Shown one piece after another: positions 45,265-54,111 of a stretch of 64,000 bases of DNA (position 1 is its first letter; every line of letters starts with the position of its first letter). The notes under the pieces are model-generated. The model did not search any database, was not told the origin of the DNA, and was given only the letters and a program-made list of their open reading frames with translations. The stretch is taken from NCBI RefSeq assembly GCF_004793885.1, contig NZ_SRYG01000011.1, forward strand, positions 21,214-85,213, given 5' to 3'. The DNA comes from Dubosiella muris. Lineage in GTDB: Bacteria > Bacillota_I > Bacilli_A > Erysipelotrichales > Erysipelotrichaceae. The position numbers and the translations under genes were made by a program.

Positions 45265-48200
45265 ATGCGATTTAGAAAATTGATCAATAAATTCAAAAGC
45301 GACGCGTCCAACTTTCGAAAATACAGCACGCTTCCGATTTGTGAAAATCATATTCTTTTGGAAGCCGGGCAGGGAAAAAACACGAATGGAAACATGTTCG
45401 CGCTGCTGGAGGAAATTTGCCGCAATCCGAAATGGAAATCGCTTCATCCGGTTTTCGTCGTCACCGAGGAAACGAAGGAAAGCGCGAAAAAGCGCTTTGC
45501 GTTTTATGGCTGGAACATCGAACTGGTCATTCGCGACAGCGAGGAATACAAAAAAAAGCTGGCGAGCGCGAAATATTTGCTGACGGACAACTCCTTTCCC
45601 GTGTATTTCTTAAAACGGGATGAGCAAGTCTATTTAAACACATGGCATGGCACGCCGTTAAAAACATTGGGAAAAAGCGATCTGGAAAACGCGGTTTCGC
45701 TTTCCAATATTCAAAAAAATTATTTGATGTGCGATTACGCGCTGTTTCCCAATCCGCTAACGGAAGCGGTCTTTATGAAAGACTACATGCTGGAAAACCT
45801 ATATCGCGGAAAGATTTTATCGTGCGACTATCCAAGAAACTGGCATTTGGCCGATGAGGCATTTGGAAAGAAGATGCGTCAAACGTTGGGCTTGAACCAT
45901 CAAAGAGTGTTTGCCTATATGCCGACGTGGCGGGGAACGGGACGGAAAGCGTCGATCGAGATCCAAAAGAAAGTCATTGAAGGCTATTTGAAGGAACTGG
46001 ACGAAAAGCTTGCCGACGACCAGGTACTGCTGGTCAATCTTCATTTTTTAGTCGGGAATACGATTGATTTTTCCACGTACCGCCATGTTCGGGCGTTTCC
46101 ATCGGATTACGAAACATACGATGTGTTGTCCGCCTGCGATGGCTTGATTACCGACTATTCCAGCGTCATGTTTGATTTTGGTGTGACGAATCGAAAAATC
46201 ATTTTATTTACGTACGATTTGGAAGAATATATGAGCGAGCGGGGAACGTACTTTTCGATTGACAAGCTGCCCTTTCCTCAATGCGAAACGGTGGAGGAAG
46301 TCGTTCAGCAATTCAACGATCCGAAAGTGGAAGACCGGACTTTGTTTTGGAACGAGTTTTGTCCTTACCGCGCCAAAGATATCCCGGAAAAAATTATAGA
46401 TTTGCTGACAACGGGAAATCCGTCGGACTTGCGAATCGAAAACGCCCCGAACAACGGAAAAGAAAACCTGCTTGTTTATGTCGGCAATTTGAACGCGCCG
46501 GCTTATAACGAGTACATCGCCCAGCAAATCGTGAAGATCCAGCGGGACCATCCCGATCACAACATCGTGGTGGCGTTTCGCGGCGTGATTCGAAAAAAAG
46601 AAGTGGAATTTATTCGTCAGCTGCCGGAAACCATTCAGTTTTACGGGCTCGTGAAAAAATACGGATTTTATATCAACGAGCTCATTCGGCTTCGGCTTTC
46701 GCTGGAAAGCGATTTTTTCTACCGGCTCTTTAAGAAATCTTTAAAGCCGGTGCTGGAGATGGAAAGAAAACGACATTTTTATTCCATCGAACCGGCGCAA
46801 ACCGTGACGATTTCCCGGCACAGCCGGTATATGGATTTTGAAATCGAATCGTTTCCTTGTCCCAAAACGCTGGAAATCCTGCCGCGGGTCTTAGTTGGGA
46901 CCATCGCTTTGAACCGGGAGTATAAAGCGAAAATCAAACGGGCGCCAGCGGTGTATTCGCAAATTATCGACAACTCCATGGAAGACGTCCATGACTTGTT
47001 CAAGGACGATCCGCTCCACTACTACAACTACGCGGTCGCTATCGGCAACGTCAGAAATTCATTCCGCCAGCAAGGACGGAAATGGATCGCGCGTAGCGTG
47101 GGCGTTTTGCTCAATCCGCTTGATCTTCCGGTGGAACAGCTTCAAATCAAGATTCACGATGAAATTCTTCCTTCGCGTTTTCATACGCTTTTCCGGCTTG
47201 GAAAAGGGAGGGCTTTGGTTTCCTACACATTTGCGTTGGATTATGAGGAAATCGAACGATTCGATATTCAAAACAAAGTGTATTTGTCTTATACCGATTC
47301 CCGAGGATTCGGATTGGAAAAAGGCATTTTGTATCGAATCCAGGATCGAAGAAAAGGGGAACTGTATCAAGGAAAAGTCATTCAGATTCCGGAATACAAC
47401 ACTTCCGTATTTTTCCGGCAGTCGAAAAACAACTTGATGTATTTTACCGTACGGAAAACGAATATTAGCGACACGCCTTGGCAGCAGCTTAAAATCAACG
47501 CCGCTTATTTTCTGGCAAAGCTGCTTCCAAAGAAAAAAAGCATTTTAATGTTTGAAAAGGAAAGCGCTCGGTATGAGGAAAGTGCGTCCGTCGTGTATGA
47601 GCGTTTAATCGACCAAGGATATGAAAACGTGGATTTCGTCCTGGATCCAACGTATCCATTTATTCAGTCGATTCCGAAAAAGTATCGCTCCCATATCGTT
47701 TTCAAAGGAAGTTTTAAGCATTACTTGAAATTTTTCCGCGCGACGACATTCATTGGATCGGAAATGCTCGTGCACTCGATTGATTTGCGAATTGCCAACC
47801 GCCACGCCTTGAAAAAGCTGGAGGACAAAAACAACAATTACGTGTTCCTTCAACATGGCGTGATGTACATGGTGTCACTGGATTCTGAATCGAGAAGATT
47901 TTTCAAACCATTAAAATTAAAAGGAAAGTACCGGGTCGTGACTTCTTCGGTGGCTGAGGCTCGCCACTTTATCGAGCTGGGCGGGTATCCGGAAGACGTG
48001 TTGTATATTACCGGACTGCCGAAGTTTGATAAAAACGAATGGCTGCCGACGGCGGATCGAATCGTCATTATGCCGACATGGCGTCCTTGGGAATACAACG
48101 AGGCGCGGTATGATTTTACGGAAACGAAGTATTATCATATGATTGAGCGAATGATCGAGGCGATTCCCGAATCGCTGCGCGAAAAGGTCACCGTGCTCGT

Positions 48201-48612
48201 TCATCCTTTGTTTTTGGATGCCGTCAAAGGAAAGACGTATCCGTTGCAAAAATACATTAGCACGGAAACGAAGTATGATGACGTGCTCAAACAAGCCAAG
48301 ATTTTGATCACCGATTATTCCTCCATTGCGTACGACGCCTTTTATCGGGGAAGCAACGTGATTTTCTATTGGGAGGAAAAAGACGAGAGTCTGGAGAACT
48401 ATGGCGAGAACACCAAGCTGATGCTCAATCCGGACAACGCGTTTGGCGATATTTGCATGAACGCGTCGGATTTGTCGGCGTGCATTGTTCGAAATTATGA
48501 AAGCGGACAAGTTCCGCTGTACCGAAAACGGTATAAGGAGCTTGTGACCTTTGAAGACGGGAAAAATACCGATCGCCTTATTGAATGCTTGAAGAAAGAC
48601 GAGATTGTTTGA
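45265..48612 (+). CDS. Large tandem CDP-glycerol glycerophosphotransferase (TagF-like, two catalytic domains)
   Basis: 1115 residues. Two glycerophosphotransferase domains: an N-terminal copy (about 60-390) with NTWHGTPLK (near 127) and TDYSSVMFDFG (near 297), and a C-terminal copy (about 745-1110) with FLQHGVMYMVS (near 861) and TDYSSIAYDAF (near 1017). Between them (about 400-740) is a region I do not recognise; it includes a possible Rossmann-like start (ENLLVYVGNLN) and beta-rich segments. It follows tagD by 2 nt and should polymerise or initiate poly(glycerol phosphate). Bacillus TagF is about 746 residues with one catalytic domain. Final glycan assignment is open. Confidence 0.88.
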   Translation: MRFRKLINKFKSDASNFRKYSTLPICENHILLEAGQGKNTNGNMFALLEEICRNPKWKSLHPVFVVTEETKESAKKRFAFYGWNIELVIRDSEEYKKKLASAKYLLTDNSFPVYFLKRDEQVYLNTWHGTPLKTLGKSDLENAVSLSNIQKNYLMCDYALFPNPLTEAVFMKDYMLENLYRGKILSCDYPRNWHLADEAFGKKMRQTLGLNHQRVFAYMPTWRGTGRKASIEIQKKVIEGYLKELDEKLADDQVLLVNLHFLVGNTIDFSTYRHVRAFPSDYETYDVLSACDGLITDYSSVMFDFGVTNRKIILFTYDLEEYMSERGTYFSIDKLPFPQCETVEEVVQQFNDPKVEDRTLFWNEFCPYRAKDIPEKIIDLLTTGNPSDLRIENAPNNGKENLLVYVGNLNAPAYNEYIAQQIVKIQRDHPDHNIVVAFRGVIRKKEVEFIRQLPETIQFYGLVKKYGFYINELIRLRLSLESDFFYRLFKKSLKPVLEMERKRHFYSIEPAQTVTISRHSRYMDFEIESFPCPKTLEILPRVLVGTIALNREYKAKIKRAPAVYSQIIDNSMEDVHDLFKDDPLHYYNYAVAIGNVRNSFRQQGRKWIARSVGVLLNPLDLPVEQLQIKIHDEILPSRFHTLFRLGKGRALVSYTFALDYEEIERFDIQNKVYLSYTDSRGFGLEKGILYRIQDRRKGELYQGKVIQIPEYNTSVFFRQSKNNLMYFTVRKTNISDTPWQQLKINAAYFLAKLLPKKKSILMFEKESARYEESASVVYERLIDQGYENVDFVLDPTYPFIQSIPKKYRSHIVFKGSFKHYLKFFRATTFIGSEMLVHSIDLRIANRHALKKLEDKNNNYVFLQHGVMYMVSLDSESRRFFKPLKLKGKYRVVTSSVAEARHFIELGGYPEDVLYITGLPKFDKNEWLPTADRIVIMPTWRPWEYNEARYDFTETKYYHMIERMIEAIPESLREKVTVLVHPLFLDAVKGKTYPLQKYISTETKYDDVLKQAKILITDYSSIAYDAFYRGSNVIFYWEEKDESLENYGENTKLMLNPDNAFGDICMNASDLSACIVRNYESGQVPLYRKRYKELVTFEDGKNTDRLIECLKKDEIV

Positions 48613-49622
48613 TGACGGTTGTTTTTGGCTTGCTGGGATTGCAGGTGCTGGCGCATGGACGGCCAACACGGTGGAATTCGGATTATTTATCCCATAAGAC
48701 GACAATTCAAATCAACGGGATTTTTGTGCTTTTGGTTTTCCTGTCGCATTTTTGCCAGTATTTAACCGTTCCGCTTCCATACAGCGAGGGCTACTACGTG
48801 ATTCGGAAAATGTTGAGTCAGCTCGTCGTGACGACATTTTTGTTTTATTCCGGTTATGGCGTGATGTATTGTCTGGAGCGGCAAAAGGAACGGTATTTGG
48901 AGAAAATCCCAAAAAAGATTTGCGAGATGATCGTCCTGTTTTCGTTGGCGGTGGCCATGTATGTCGTCATTCAGCACTTTTTAGGAAAATCCTATTCAAT
49001 TTCCCATATTTTATACGCGTGTATCGGATGGGAAAGCGTTGGGAACTCGAACTGGTATTTGTTCGTGATTTTGCTGTTGTACGCCATGACATACGCCTGC
49101 TTTCAAATTTTTAAAGAAAAAAAATACGCGTTGTTCGCGATGGTCGTTTTGTCGCTGTTCGCGATGGTGTGGCTCCAAGAGAGCCGAAGCGGAACCCGGT
49201 GGTACAATACGTTTCTATGCTATCCGGCAGGTATGATTTTTTGTGCCAGTCAGGAACGAGTCGATCGTTTTGTGAAAGGATCGTCGTTTCGCTATGGCGC
49301 CATTCTTCTTTTGCTGGCCACGGGATTTGTCGTTTGCTATCGACTCCGCAAGTCCATGGTGTTTTATGAGGCGCACGCGATTTTATTCGCGTTGCTTGTG
49401 ACTTGGGTGATGATGAAATGGAAGCTGGACGATCCATTTCTTTTGTGGGTCGGCGAACGGATCTTCGGCATTTATATTTTGCAGCGGATTCCGATGATTG
49501 TTGGAAAAACGTTTGGTTTGCCTGCATACCCGATCCTTTATTTTTGCGTTTGTTTGATTGGCGTGGCTGTACTGGCTGAAATCTTTCAGCGAATGACTAG
49601 GAAGGTGAGAACACTGCTATGA
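48612..49622 (+). CDS. Membrane acyltransferase family protein (AT3/OafA-like)
   Basis: 336 residues with about nine or ten membrane segments. The INGIFVLLVFLSHF stretch with its His resembles the first catalytic helix of acyltransferase-3 proteins, and the WYLFVILLLY, CYPAGMIFCA and GIYILQRIPMI segments match the family layout. Such proteins O-acetylate or otherwise acylate surface glycans. Its place inside the teichoic acid cluster, overlapping the large transferase stop (TGATG) and the next gene (ATGA), suggests that teichoic acid or a sugar on it is the target. Assignment of substrate is inference. Confidence 0.8.
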   Translation: MTVVFGLLGLQVLAHGRPTRWNSDYLSHKTTIQINGIFVLLVFLSHFCQYLTVPLPYSEGYYVIRKMLSQLVVTTFLFYSGYGVMYCLERQKERYLEKIPKKICEMIVLFSLAVAMYVVIQHFLGKSYSISHILYACIGWESVGNSNWYLFVILLLYAMTYACFQIFKEKKYALFAMVVLSLFAMVWLQESRSGTRWYNTFLCYPAGMIFCASQERVDRFVKGSSFRYGAILLLLATGFVVCYRLRKSMVFYEAHAILFALLVTWVMMKWKLDDPFLLWVGERIFGIYILQRIPMIVGKTFGLPAYPILYFCVCLIGVAVLAEIFQRMTRKVRTLL

Positions 49623-50815
49623 AAATCTTGAGATATTTAAAAAAAATAGCGGGAAAACTCGTTCGAGTTGGCTACAAGCTGACGTATCGGCTCATTCCCG
49701 TCGATCCAAAACTCGTGATCTTTATTTCCTTTCATGGCCGCGGATACTCGGACAATCCAAAAGCGATTTACGAGGCAATGAAAGCCGACCCGCGATTTGA
49801 AGGATACCGGTTTATATGGTTCATTAAAAATCATCGGAAAAAGGATGTGAAAATCCCGGGTGCGAAAATCGTGGAATATTTCAGCATTCCGTATTTTTAC
49901 TATTTGTCGCGCGCGAAGTTCTGGATCATCAACTGCAAGATGCCGACGTACATTTGGAAAAAGCCAAACCAGGTGTATTTGCAAACGTGGCACGGCACGC
50001 CGCTCAAGCGCCTCGCGCACGATATCGACGTGGCCAAGGACACGACCTTTTATCGTTCCGGAATTTCATATGACGAGATGGTAAAAAGCTATGATGTCGA
50101 CGTGGCTCGCTATAATTATATGATTTCGCCGAACAAGTTTTGTACGGAGGTGTTTCAAACCTCGTTTGGAATCAATCGCGAGCGCCTCATTGAAACCGGG
50201 TATCCGCGCAACGACTTTTTATCCAATTATACGAACGAGGACTGGATGGCTATCAAAAGAAAGTACAACATCCCGCTCGATAAAAAAGTGGTTTTGTACG
50301 CGCCGACTTGGCGGGACAACTCGTATGTGGCGGCGGGCTACACGTTTGAGCTGCAAGTCGATTTTCTGGAATGGAAAAAGCGGCTTCCAGAAGATACGGT
50401 TGTCGTTTTTAAACCGCATTACTTGATTATTAATCAATATGAAAAAGACACGCGGCTGGATGGGTTTTTGTATTCGATTCCCGCCAGCGCGGAAATCAGC
50501 GAACTGTACATTATCGCGGACGCGATGGTGACGGATTATTCCAGCGTGTTCTTTGATTACGCGATTTTGAGACGTCCGATTTATTTTTACATGTACGATT
50601 TGGAAGAGTACGCGTCGGATTTGCGTGGTTTTTATTTAAACATCCATCAGGACTTGCCAGGCCGGATTTACCGGGATGAGAAAGAAATGCTGGACGCGAT
50701 TGGTCATGGCGATTATGATTACTCTGCGTTGGAACGTTTCAACGCCATGTTCAACAATCGGGAAGACGGGCATGCCGCCCGGCGAGTGCTTGATGTGCTG
50801 GCGAAAGATCGGTAG
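49619..50815 (+). CDS. CDP-glycerol glycerophosphotransferase family protein
   Basis: 398 residues, one catalytic domain. QTWHGTPLKRL places the catalytic-type His at 125; GYPRNDFLSN (near 200), APTWRD (near 227), FKPHY and TDYSSVFFDYA (near 304) complete the signature of TagF/TarF enzymes. A short hydrophobic N-terminus suggests membrane association. It overlaps the acyltransferase gene (ATGA). Whether it extends glycerol phosphate or ribitol phosphate cannot be told. Confidence 0.92.
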   Translation: MKILRYLKKIAGKLVRVGYKLTYRLIPVDPKLVIFISFHGRGYSDNPKAIYEAMKADPRFEGYRFIWFIKNHRKKDVKIPGAKIVEYFSIPYFYYLSRAKFWIINCKMPTYIWKKPNQVYLQTWHGTPLKRLAHDIDVAKDTTFYRSGISYDEMVKSYDVDVARYNYMISPNKFCTEVFQTSFGINRERLIETGYPRNDFLSNYTNEDWMAIKRKYNIPLDKKVVLYAPTWRDNSYVAAGYTFELQVDFLEWKKRLPEDTVVVFKPHYLIINQYEKDTRLDGFLYSIPASAEISELYIIADAMVTDYSSVFFDYAILRRPIYFYMYDLEEYASDLRGFYLNIHQDLPGRIYRDEKEMLDAIGHGDYDYSALERFNAMFNNREDGHAARRVLDVLAKDR

Positions 50816-50824
50816 GTGACGACA

Positions 50825-51940
50825 ATGGGATTGAACAAGATCATTTTAAATATCGCGTTGGCAATCGTGGATTTCTGCACGTTTTTTCTTCGTCCAGTCC
50901 CGAATCGGATCACGTTTATTTCCTTGACTTCCGATCACTTAACTTCCGACTTTAAAAGAATTTCCGACGCGCTGCAACGCCATGGCGGGTACGAGCTTCG
51001 GTACAATCTCGTCGTGTTTAAAAAAAATCTTTGGGGCGATTTTCTTTACTTTTTGAATTGCCTCAAACAAGTCGTGGAATTGAAGCGTTCCCGTCTTGTC
51101 ATTCTCAATGACAACAACTACGTGATTTCGCGGATGAAACCACAGGAAACGATCGTGCTGCAAGTGTGGCACGCGGCCGGCGCGGTGAAGAAGTTTGGCA
51201 ATCAAATTCACCGGCAATACGAAATTAAAAACTACAACGCCATTGTCGCCTCTTCATCGTATTGGCAATCGTGCTACGCCCAGGCGTTTGGCGTGCGGCC
51301 GGAACAAGTGATGAATGTCGGCATGGCGCGGATCGACGACTTGCTGGATCAAGCGCGTATGGAAGCGAATGTCGCCGCGTTTTACGAACGCTATCCGCAA
51401 ACGAAGACGAAGCGGTGCGTCCTGTACGCGCCGACGTTTCGCGGCAATATCATTGATGGTTTTGAAGTCGAGTCGCTGCATTTGGATCAAATGGCCGACA
51501 CGCTGCCGGACGATGTGATGATTTTATACAAGTTCCATCCGCTGCTTGGGGATATCCGGTTTCAAGCGCCCAACGCGATCGCGGTCAATCAAGAGGATTT
51601 GTATACTTTGATGCATGTGAGCGACTGTCTGATTTCCGATTATTCCAGCGTGATTTTCGATTACGCGCTTTTGAAAAAACCGATGATCTCCTTTGTTCCG
51701 GATTTGGAAAAATACAAGCGGACGATCGGATTGAATATGGAATATGAAAAAGACTTTCCTGGCGCGATTTGCCAAACCGAAATGGAAGTCGTGGACGCCT
51801 TGCGAAATCTTGCGGCGTATGATTATGAAAAATTATATGATTTTCAGAAAAAATACATCGTGCACACGGATGGAAAAAACACCGCGCGGATCGTGCGCTG
51901 GATCGAACAGCAGATGAAACAACAAAAAAAAGACGCCTAG
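50825..51940 (+). CDS. tagB: TagB-like glycerophosphate primase
   Basis: 371 residues. The key motif is QVWHAAGAVKKFG (His 116), the form seen in TagB/TarB primases that add the first glycerol phosphate to the lipid-linked disaccharide, as opposed to TWHGTPLK of polymerases; ISDYSSVIFDYALLKKP is near 271. An N-terminal hydrophobic helix (about 7-22) may anchor it. ATG 50825 has TAGGTG upstream; the GTG at 50816 is an alternative. tagO and tagA, needed for the lipid-linked disaccharide, are not in the window. The stop lies in a palindromic terminator. Confidence 0.85.
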   Translation: MGLNKIILNIALAIVDFCTFFLRPVPNRITFISLTSDHLTSDFKRISDALQRHGGYELRYNLVVFKKNLWGDFLYFLNCLKQVVELKRSRLVILNDNNYVISRMKPQETIVLQVWHAAGAVKKFGNQIHRQYEIKNYNAIVASSSYWQSCYAQAFGVRPEQVMNVGMARIDDLLDQARMEANVAAFYERYPQTKTKRCVLYAPTFRGNIIDGFEVESLHLDQMADTLPDDVMILYKFHPLLGDIRFQAPNAIAVNQEDLYTLMHVSDCLISDYSSVIFDYALLKKPMISFVPDLEKYKRTIGLNMEYEKDFPGAICQTEMEVVDALRNLAAYDYEKLYDFQKKYIVHTDGKNTARIVRWIEQQMKQQKKDA

Positions 51941-51955
51941 GCGTCTTTAAATTTT
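51929..51955. terminator. Bidirectional palindromic terminator sharing two stop codons
   Basis: AAAGACGCCTAGGCGTCTTT (51929-51948) is a perfect 20-bp palindrome with T-runs on both strands. The central CTAG gives TAG stops for both convergent genes. Confidence 0.88.
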
Positions 51956-52551
51956 ATATCCAGTTTGTATTGGTCGCGAATCGCGTCGGACATGTTTAAA
52001 AGCTGGGAGATGGATTTGATCGTGTTTTCCTTGGCGATTTCGTAAATGTTCTTTTCCTCCAGCTCTTTGTCGACGGCTTCTTTTTGCTGGATCGCAAATT
52101 CTTTATAGTCGTTGACGCTGATGGGATTGAACACGTTTTTCGACTCGTTGTACACTTCGATGCTTTTTTCGTCAATCGCGTTGGAAAGCACTTCGACAGG
52201 CGGCAGCGTAATCGCAATCGTGTCGCCGCGCACCGCGATGTCCGCTTTCGTCAAGTCGATTCCTAGTTGGACTTCTCCTTCATAAGTCAAAATAAAGTAT
52301 TTGTTCGTAAGCGGAATCGACCATCCGTTGATTTCCAGCGAGTTTTCATAGCGTCCGACTTTGGAGTAATGGTAATCGGTCGTAATGAGATCCGAAGCGC
52401 TTTGCAGCTGCTCCAGAACGGTCGTCTGCGTCACTTTCGGCTCGCTTTGTCCGATATTCAAATTCACCATTCCGAAAAAGAGGAAGGCGCCAATCAAAAT
52501 GCCAACGACAAGCATGGTCACGTAGGATTTCCAGTTTTTCAATTTTTTCAT
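51937..52551 (-). CDS. DUF4230 membrane-anchored protein
   Basis: 204 residues with one N-terminal membrane segment (about 10-30) and an extracellular part. ATVLEQLQSASDLITTDYHYS-type sequence and the GIDL...VRGDTIAITLPPVEVL strand pair fit DUF4230, a family of unknown function common in Gram-positive bacteria. The chosen start is ATG 52551, before the basic KKLKNWK segment; the longer frame to 52617 crosses the promoter. The extended -10 leaves exactly six bases before the ATG, so the mRNA is probably leaderless. It shares its stop palindrome with the TagB-like gene. Confidence 0.85.
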   Translation of the reverse strand: MKKLKNWKSYVTMLVVGILIGAFLFFGMVNLNIGQSEPKVTQTTVLEQLQSASDLITTDYHYSKVGRYENSLEINGWSIPLTNKYFILTYEGEVQLGIDLTKADIAVRGDTIAITLPPVEVLSNAIDEKSIEVYNESKNVFNPISVNDYKEFAIQQKEAVDKELEEKNIYEIAKENTIKSISQLLNMSDAIRDQYKLDIKFKDA

Positions 52552-52557
52552 GTTTCC

Positions 52558-52566
52558 ATCATAGCA
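52558..52566 (-). promoter_or_regulatory. Extended -10 of the DUF4230 gene, leaderless position
   Basis: Reads TGCTATGAT on the minus strand with six bases to the ATG at 52551. Divergent from the rsmG promoter 34 bp away. Confidence 0.65.
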
Positions 52567-52599
52567 TATTTTAAACAGATGTGAATACCATATGAATCG

Positions 52600-52608
52600 T
52601 GTTATAAT
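52600..52608 (+). promoter_or_regulatory. Extended -10 of rsmG-parA-parB
   Basis: TGTTATAAT (52600-52608). Transcription should start near 52615; a GGAGG ribosome-binding site at 52618-52622 then serves the ATG at 52628. Confidence 0.7.
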
Positions 52609-52627
52609 AATTCCCATGGAGGCCCTT

Positions 52628-53344
52628 ATGACAAAAAACCAATTTATCGAGGCGCTGCATCAAACCGGTGTGGATTTGACAGACCGGCAGATCGCGCAAT
52701 TTGAACAATATATGAAGCTTTTACAACAATGGAACGAGAAAATGAACCTCACGGCGATTACCGAGGAAAACGAAGTGTGGGAAAAGCATTTTTACGATTC
52801 GATTCTTCCGTTTGCCTCGCTGCGTCCCACGTCGATGTGCGATGTGGGCAGCGGCGCCGGCTTTCCGGGCATTCCGGTGAAAATCGCTTTTCCGGATTGT
52901 GACATGACGCTGCTCGAACCACTGCAAAAGCGGTGCCGTTTTTTGAGCGAAGTCGTCGACCAGCTCGGTTTGCAGAAAGTCACAATCGCCAACGCGCGGG
53001 CGGAAGACTATGTCAAAGAGCACCGCGATTCTTTTCAAATCGTATGCGCGCGGGCGGTCGCCAAGCTGTCGGTTTTGCTGGAGCTTTGCGTCCCTTTGCT
53101 GAAAATGGATGGAATCATGGTCGCCTTGAAAGGGAAAAACGGCGACGAGGAGCTGAAGGCGGCGCAAAAAGCCATTCGCGAACTCGGGATCCAGCTCGTC
53201 AGAGAAGAAAAAACGACGATCGAGGATGGCGCATCCCGCATTAATTTTTATTTTAAAAAGACGCGGCCGACACCAAAAAAATATCCGCGGGCTTACGGAC
53301 AAATCAAAAAGAAACCGCTAGAGGAGGAAACATGGGAAAAATAA
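52628..53344 (+). CDS. rsmG: 16S rRNA (guanine527-N7)-methyltransferase RsmG
   Basis: 238 residues. The SAM-binding motif is VGSGAGFPGIPVKI (about 70-83), and the start region DRQIAQFEQYMKLLQQWNEKMNLTAI is diagnostic. It methylates G527 of 16S rRNA. The start is ATG 52628 with GGAGG five bases before it; the ATG at 52616 is in frame and would be leaderless. Overlaps parA by 13 nt. In many Bacillota mnmE-mnmG precede it near the origin; here they are missing and the rsmG-parAB block is about 20 kb from the origin. Confidence 0.95.
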   Translation: MTKNQFIEALHQTGVDLTDRQIAQFEQYMKLLQQWNEKMNLTAITEENEVWEKHFYDSILPFASLRPTSMCDVGSGAGFPGIPVKIAFPDCDMTLLEPLQKRCRFLSEVVDQLGLQKVTIANARAEDYVKEHRDSFQIVCARAVAKLSVLLELCVPLLKMDGIMVALKGKNGDEELKAAQKAIRELGIQLVREEKTTIEDGASRINFYFKKTRPTPKKYPRAYGQIKKKPLEEETWEK

Positions 53345-54111
53345 TCGCGATCTCGAATCAAAAAGGAGGCGTCGGCAAGACGACGACCGCCATCAACTTG
53401 TCGAGCGGACTCGCCAAGCTCCATAAAAAAGTCCTCCTTGTGGATTTTGATTCGCAAGGCAATGCCTCGCAAGGCCTGGGCGCGCTGACAAGCGAAGGGC
53501 AGCCCACCATTTACGCGGTCTTGATGGAAGACTATCCGATTCGGGACACGATTGTCCACGACGAAAACAGCGGCGTCGATATTTTGCCGGCCAATATGTC
53601 GCTGGCGGGCGCGGATTTGATGATGGATAAAATGGGAAGCGGCAAGGAAATGCTGCTGAAAAACGTTTTGGATCCCATTAAAGACGAATACGACTATATA
53701 TTGATTGACTGTCCGCCTTCGCTTGGTTTGCTCAATACCAACGCGCTGACAGCGGCCAACAGCGTTTTAATTCCGGTCCAGTGCGAATATTACGCGCTGG
53801 AAGGGGTGACTCAGCTGCTCATTACGATTCGAATCGTCCAGCAAACATCCAACGCCGGCCTCAAGATCGAGGGGATCTTGATGACGATGTTTAACAACAC
53901 GACGAATTTAAGCGTGGAAGTGTCGCAGGACGTCCGGCAGGCGTTCGGGAAGCTCGTATACCAAAATTCCATCCCGCGCAATGTTCGTCTTTCCGAGGCG
54001 CCAAGCCGCGGACTTTCGATTTTTGAATACGATCCACGTTCCAAAGGGGCCATGGCCTACATGGAATTATGCCAGGAATTTTTAAATAGAAATGAGGGGA
54101 AAACAAAATGA
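53332..54111 (+). CDS. parA: Chromosome partitioning ATPase ParA/Soj
   Basis: 259 residues. The deviant Walker A KGGVGKTT is at 11-18, VDFDSQGNASQGLG follows, and IDCPPSLGLLN is the switch II region. It forms ATP-dependent dimers on DNA and works with ParB in origin segregation and control of DnaA. It overlaps rsmG by 13 nt and parB by 4 nt, in one operon with the parS-binding partner. Confidence 0.97.
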   Translation: MGKIIAISNQKGGVGKTTTAINLSSGLAKLHKKVLLVDFDSQGNASQGLGALTSEGQPTIYAVLMEDYPIRDTIVHDENSGVDILPANMSLAGADLMMDKMGSGKEMLLKNVLDPIKDEYDYILIDCPPSLGLLNTNALTAANSVLIPVQCEYYALEGVTQLLITIRIVQQTSNAGLKIEGILMTMFNNTTNLSVEVSQDVRQAFGKLVYQNSIPRNVRLSEAPSRGLSIFEYDPRSKGAMAYMELCQEFLNRNEGKTK

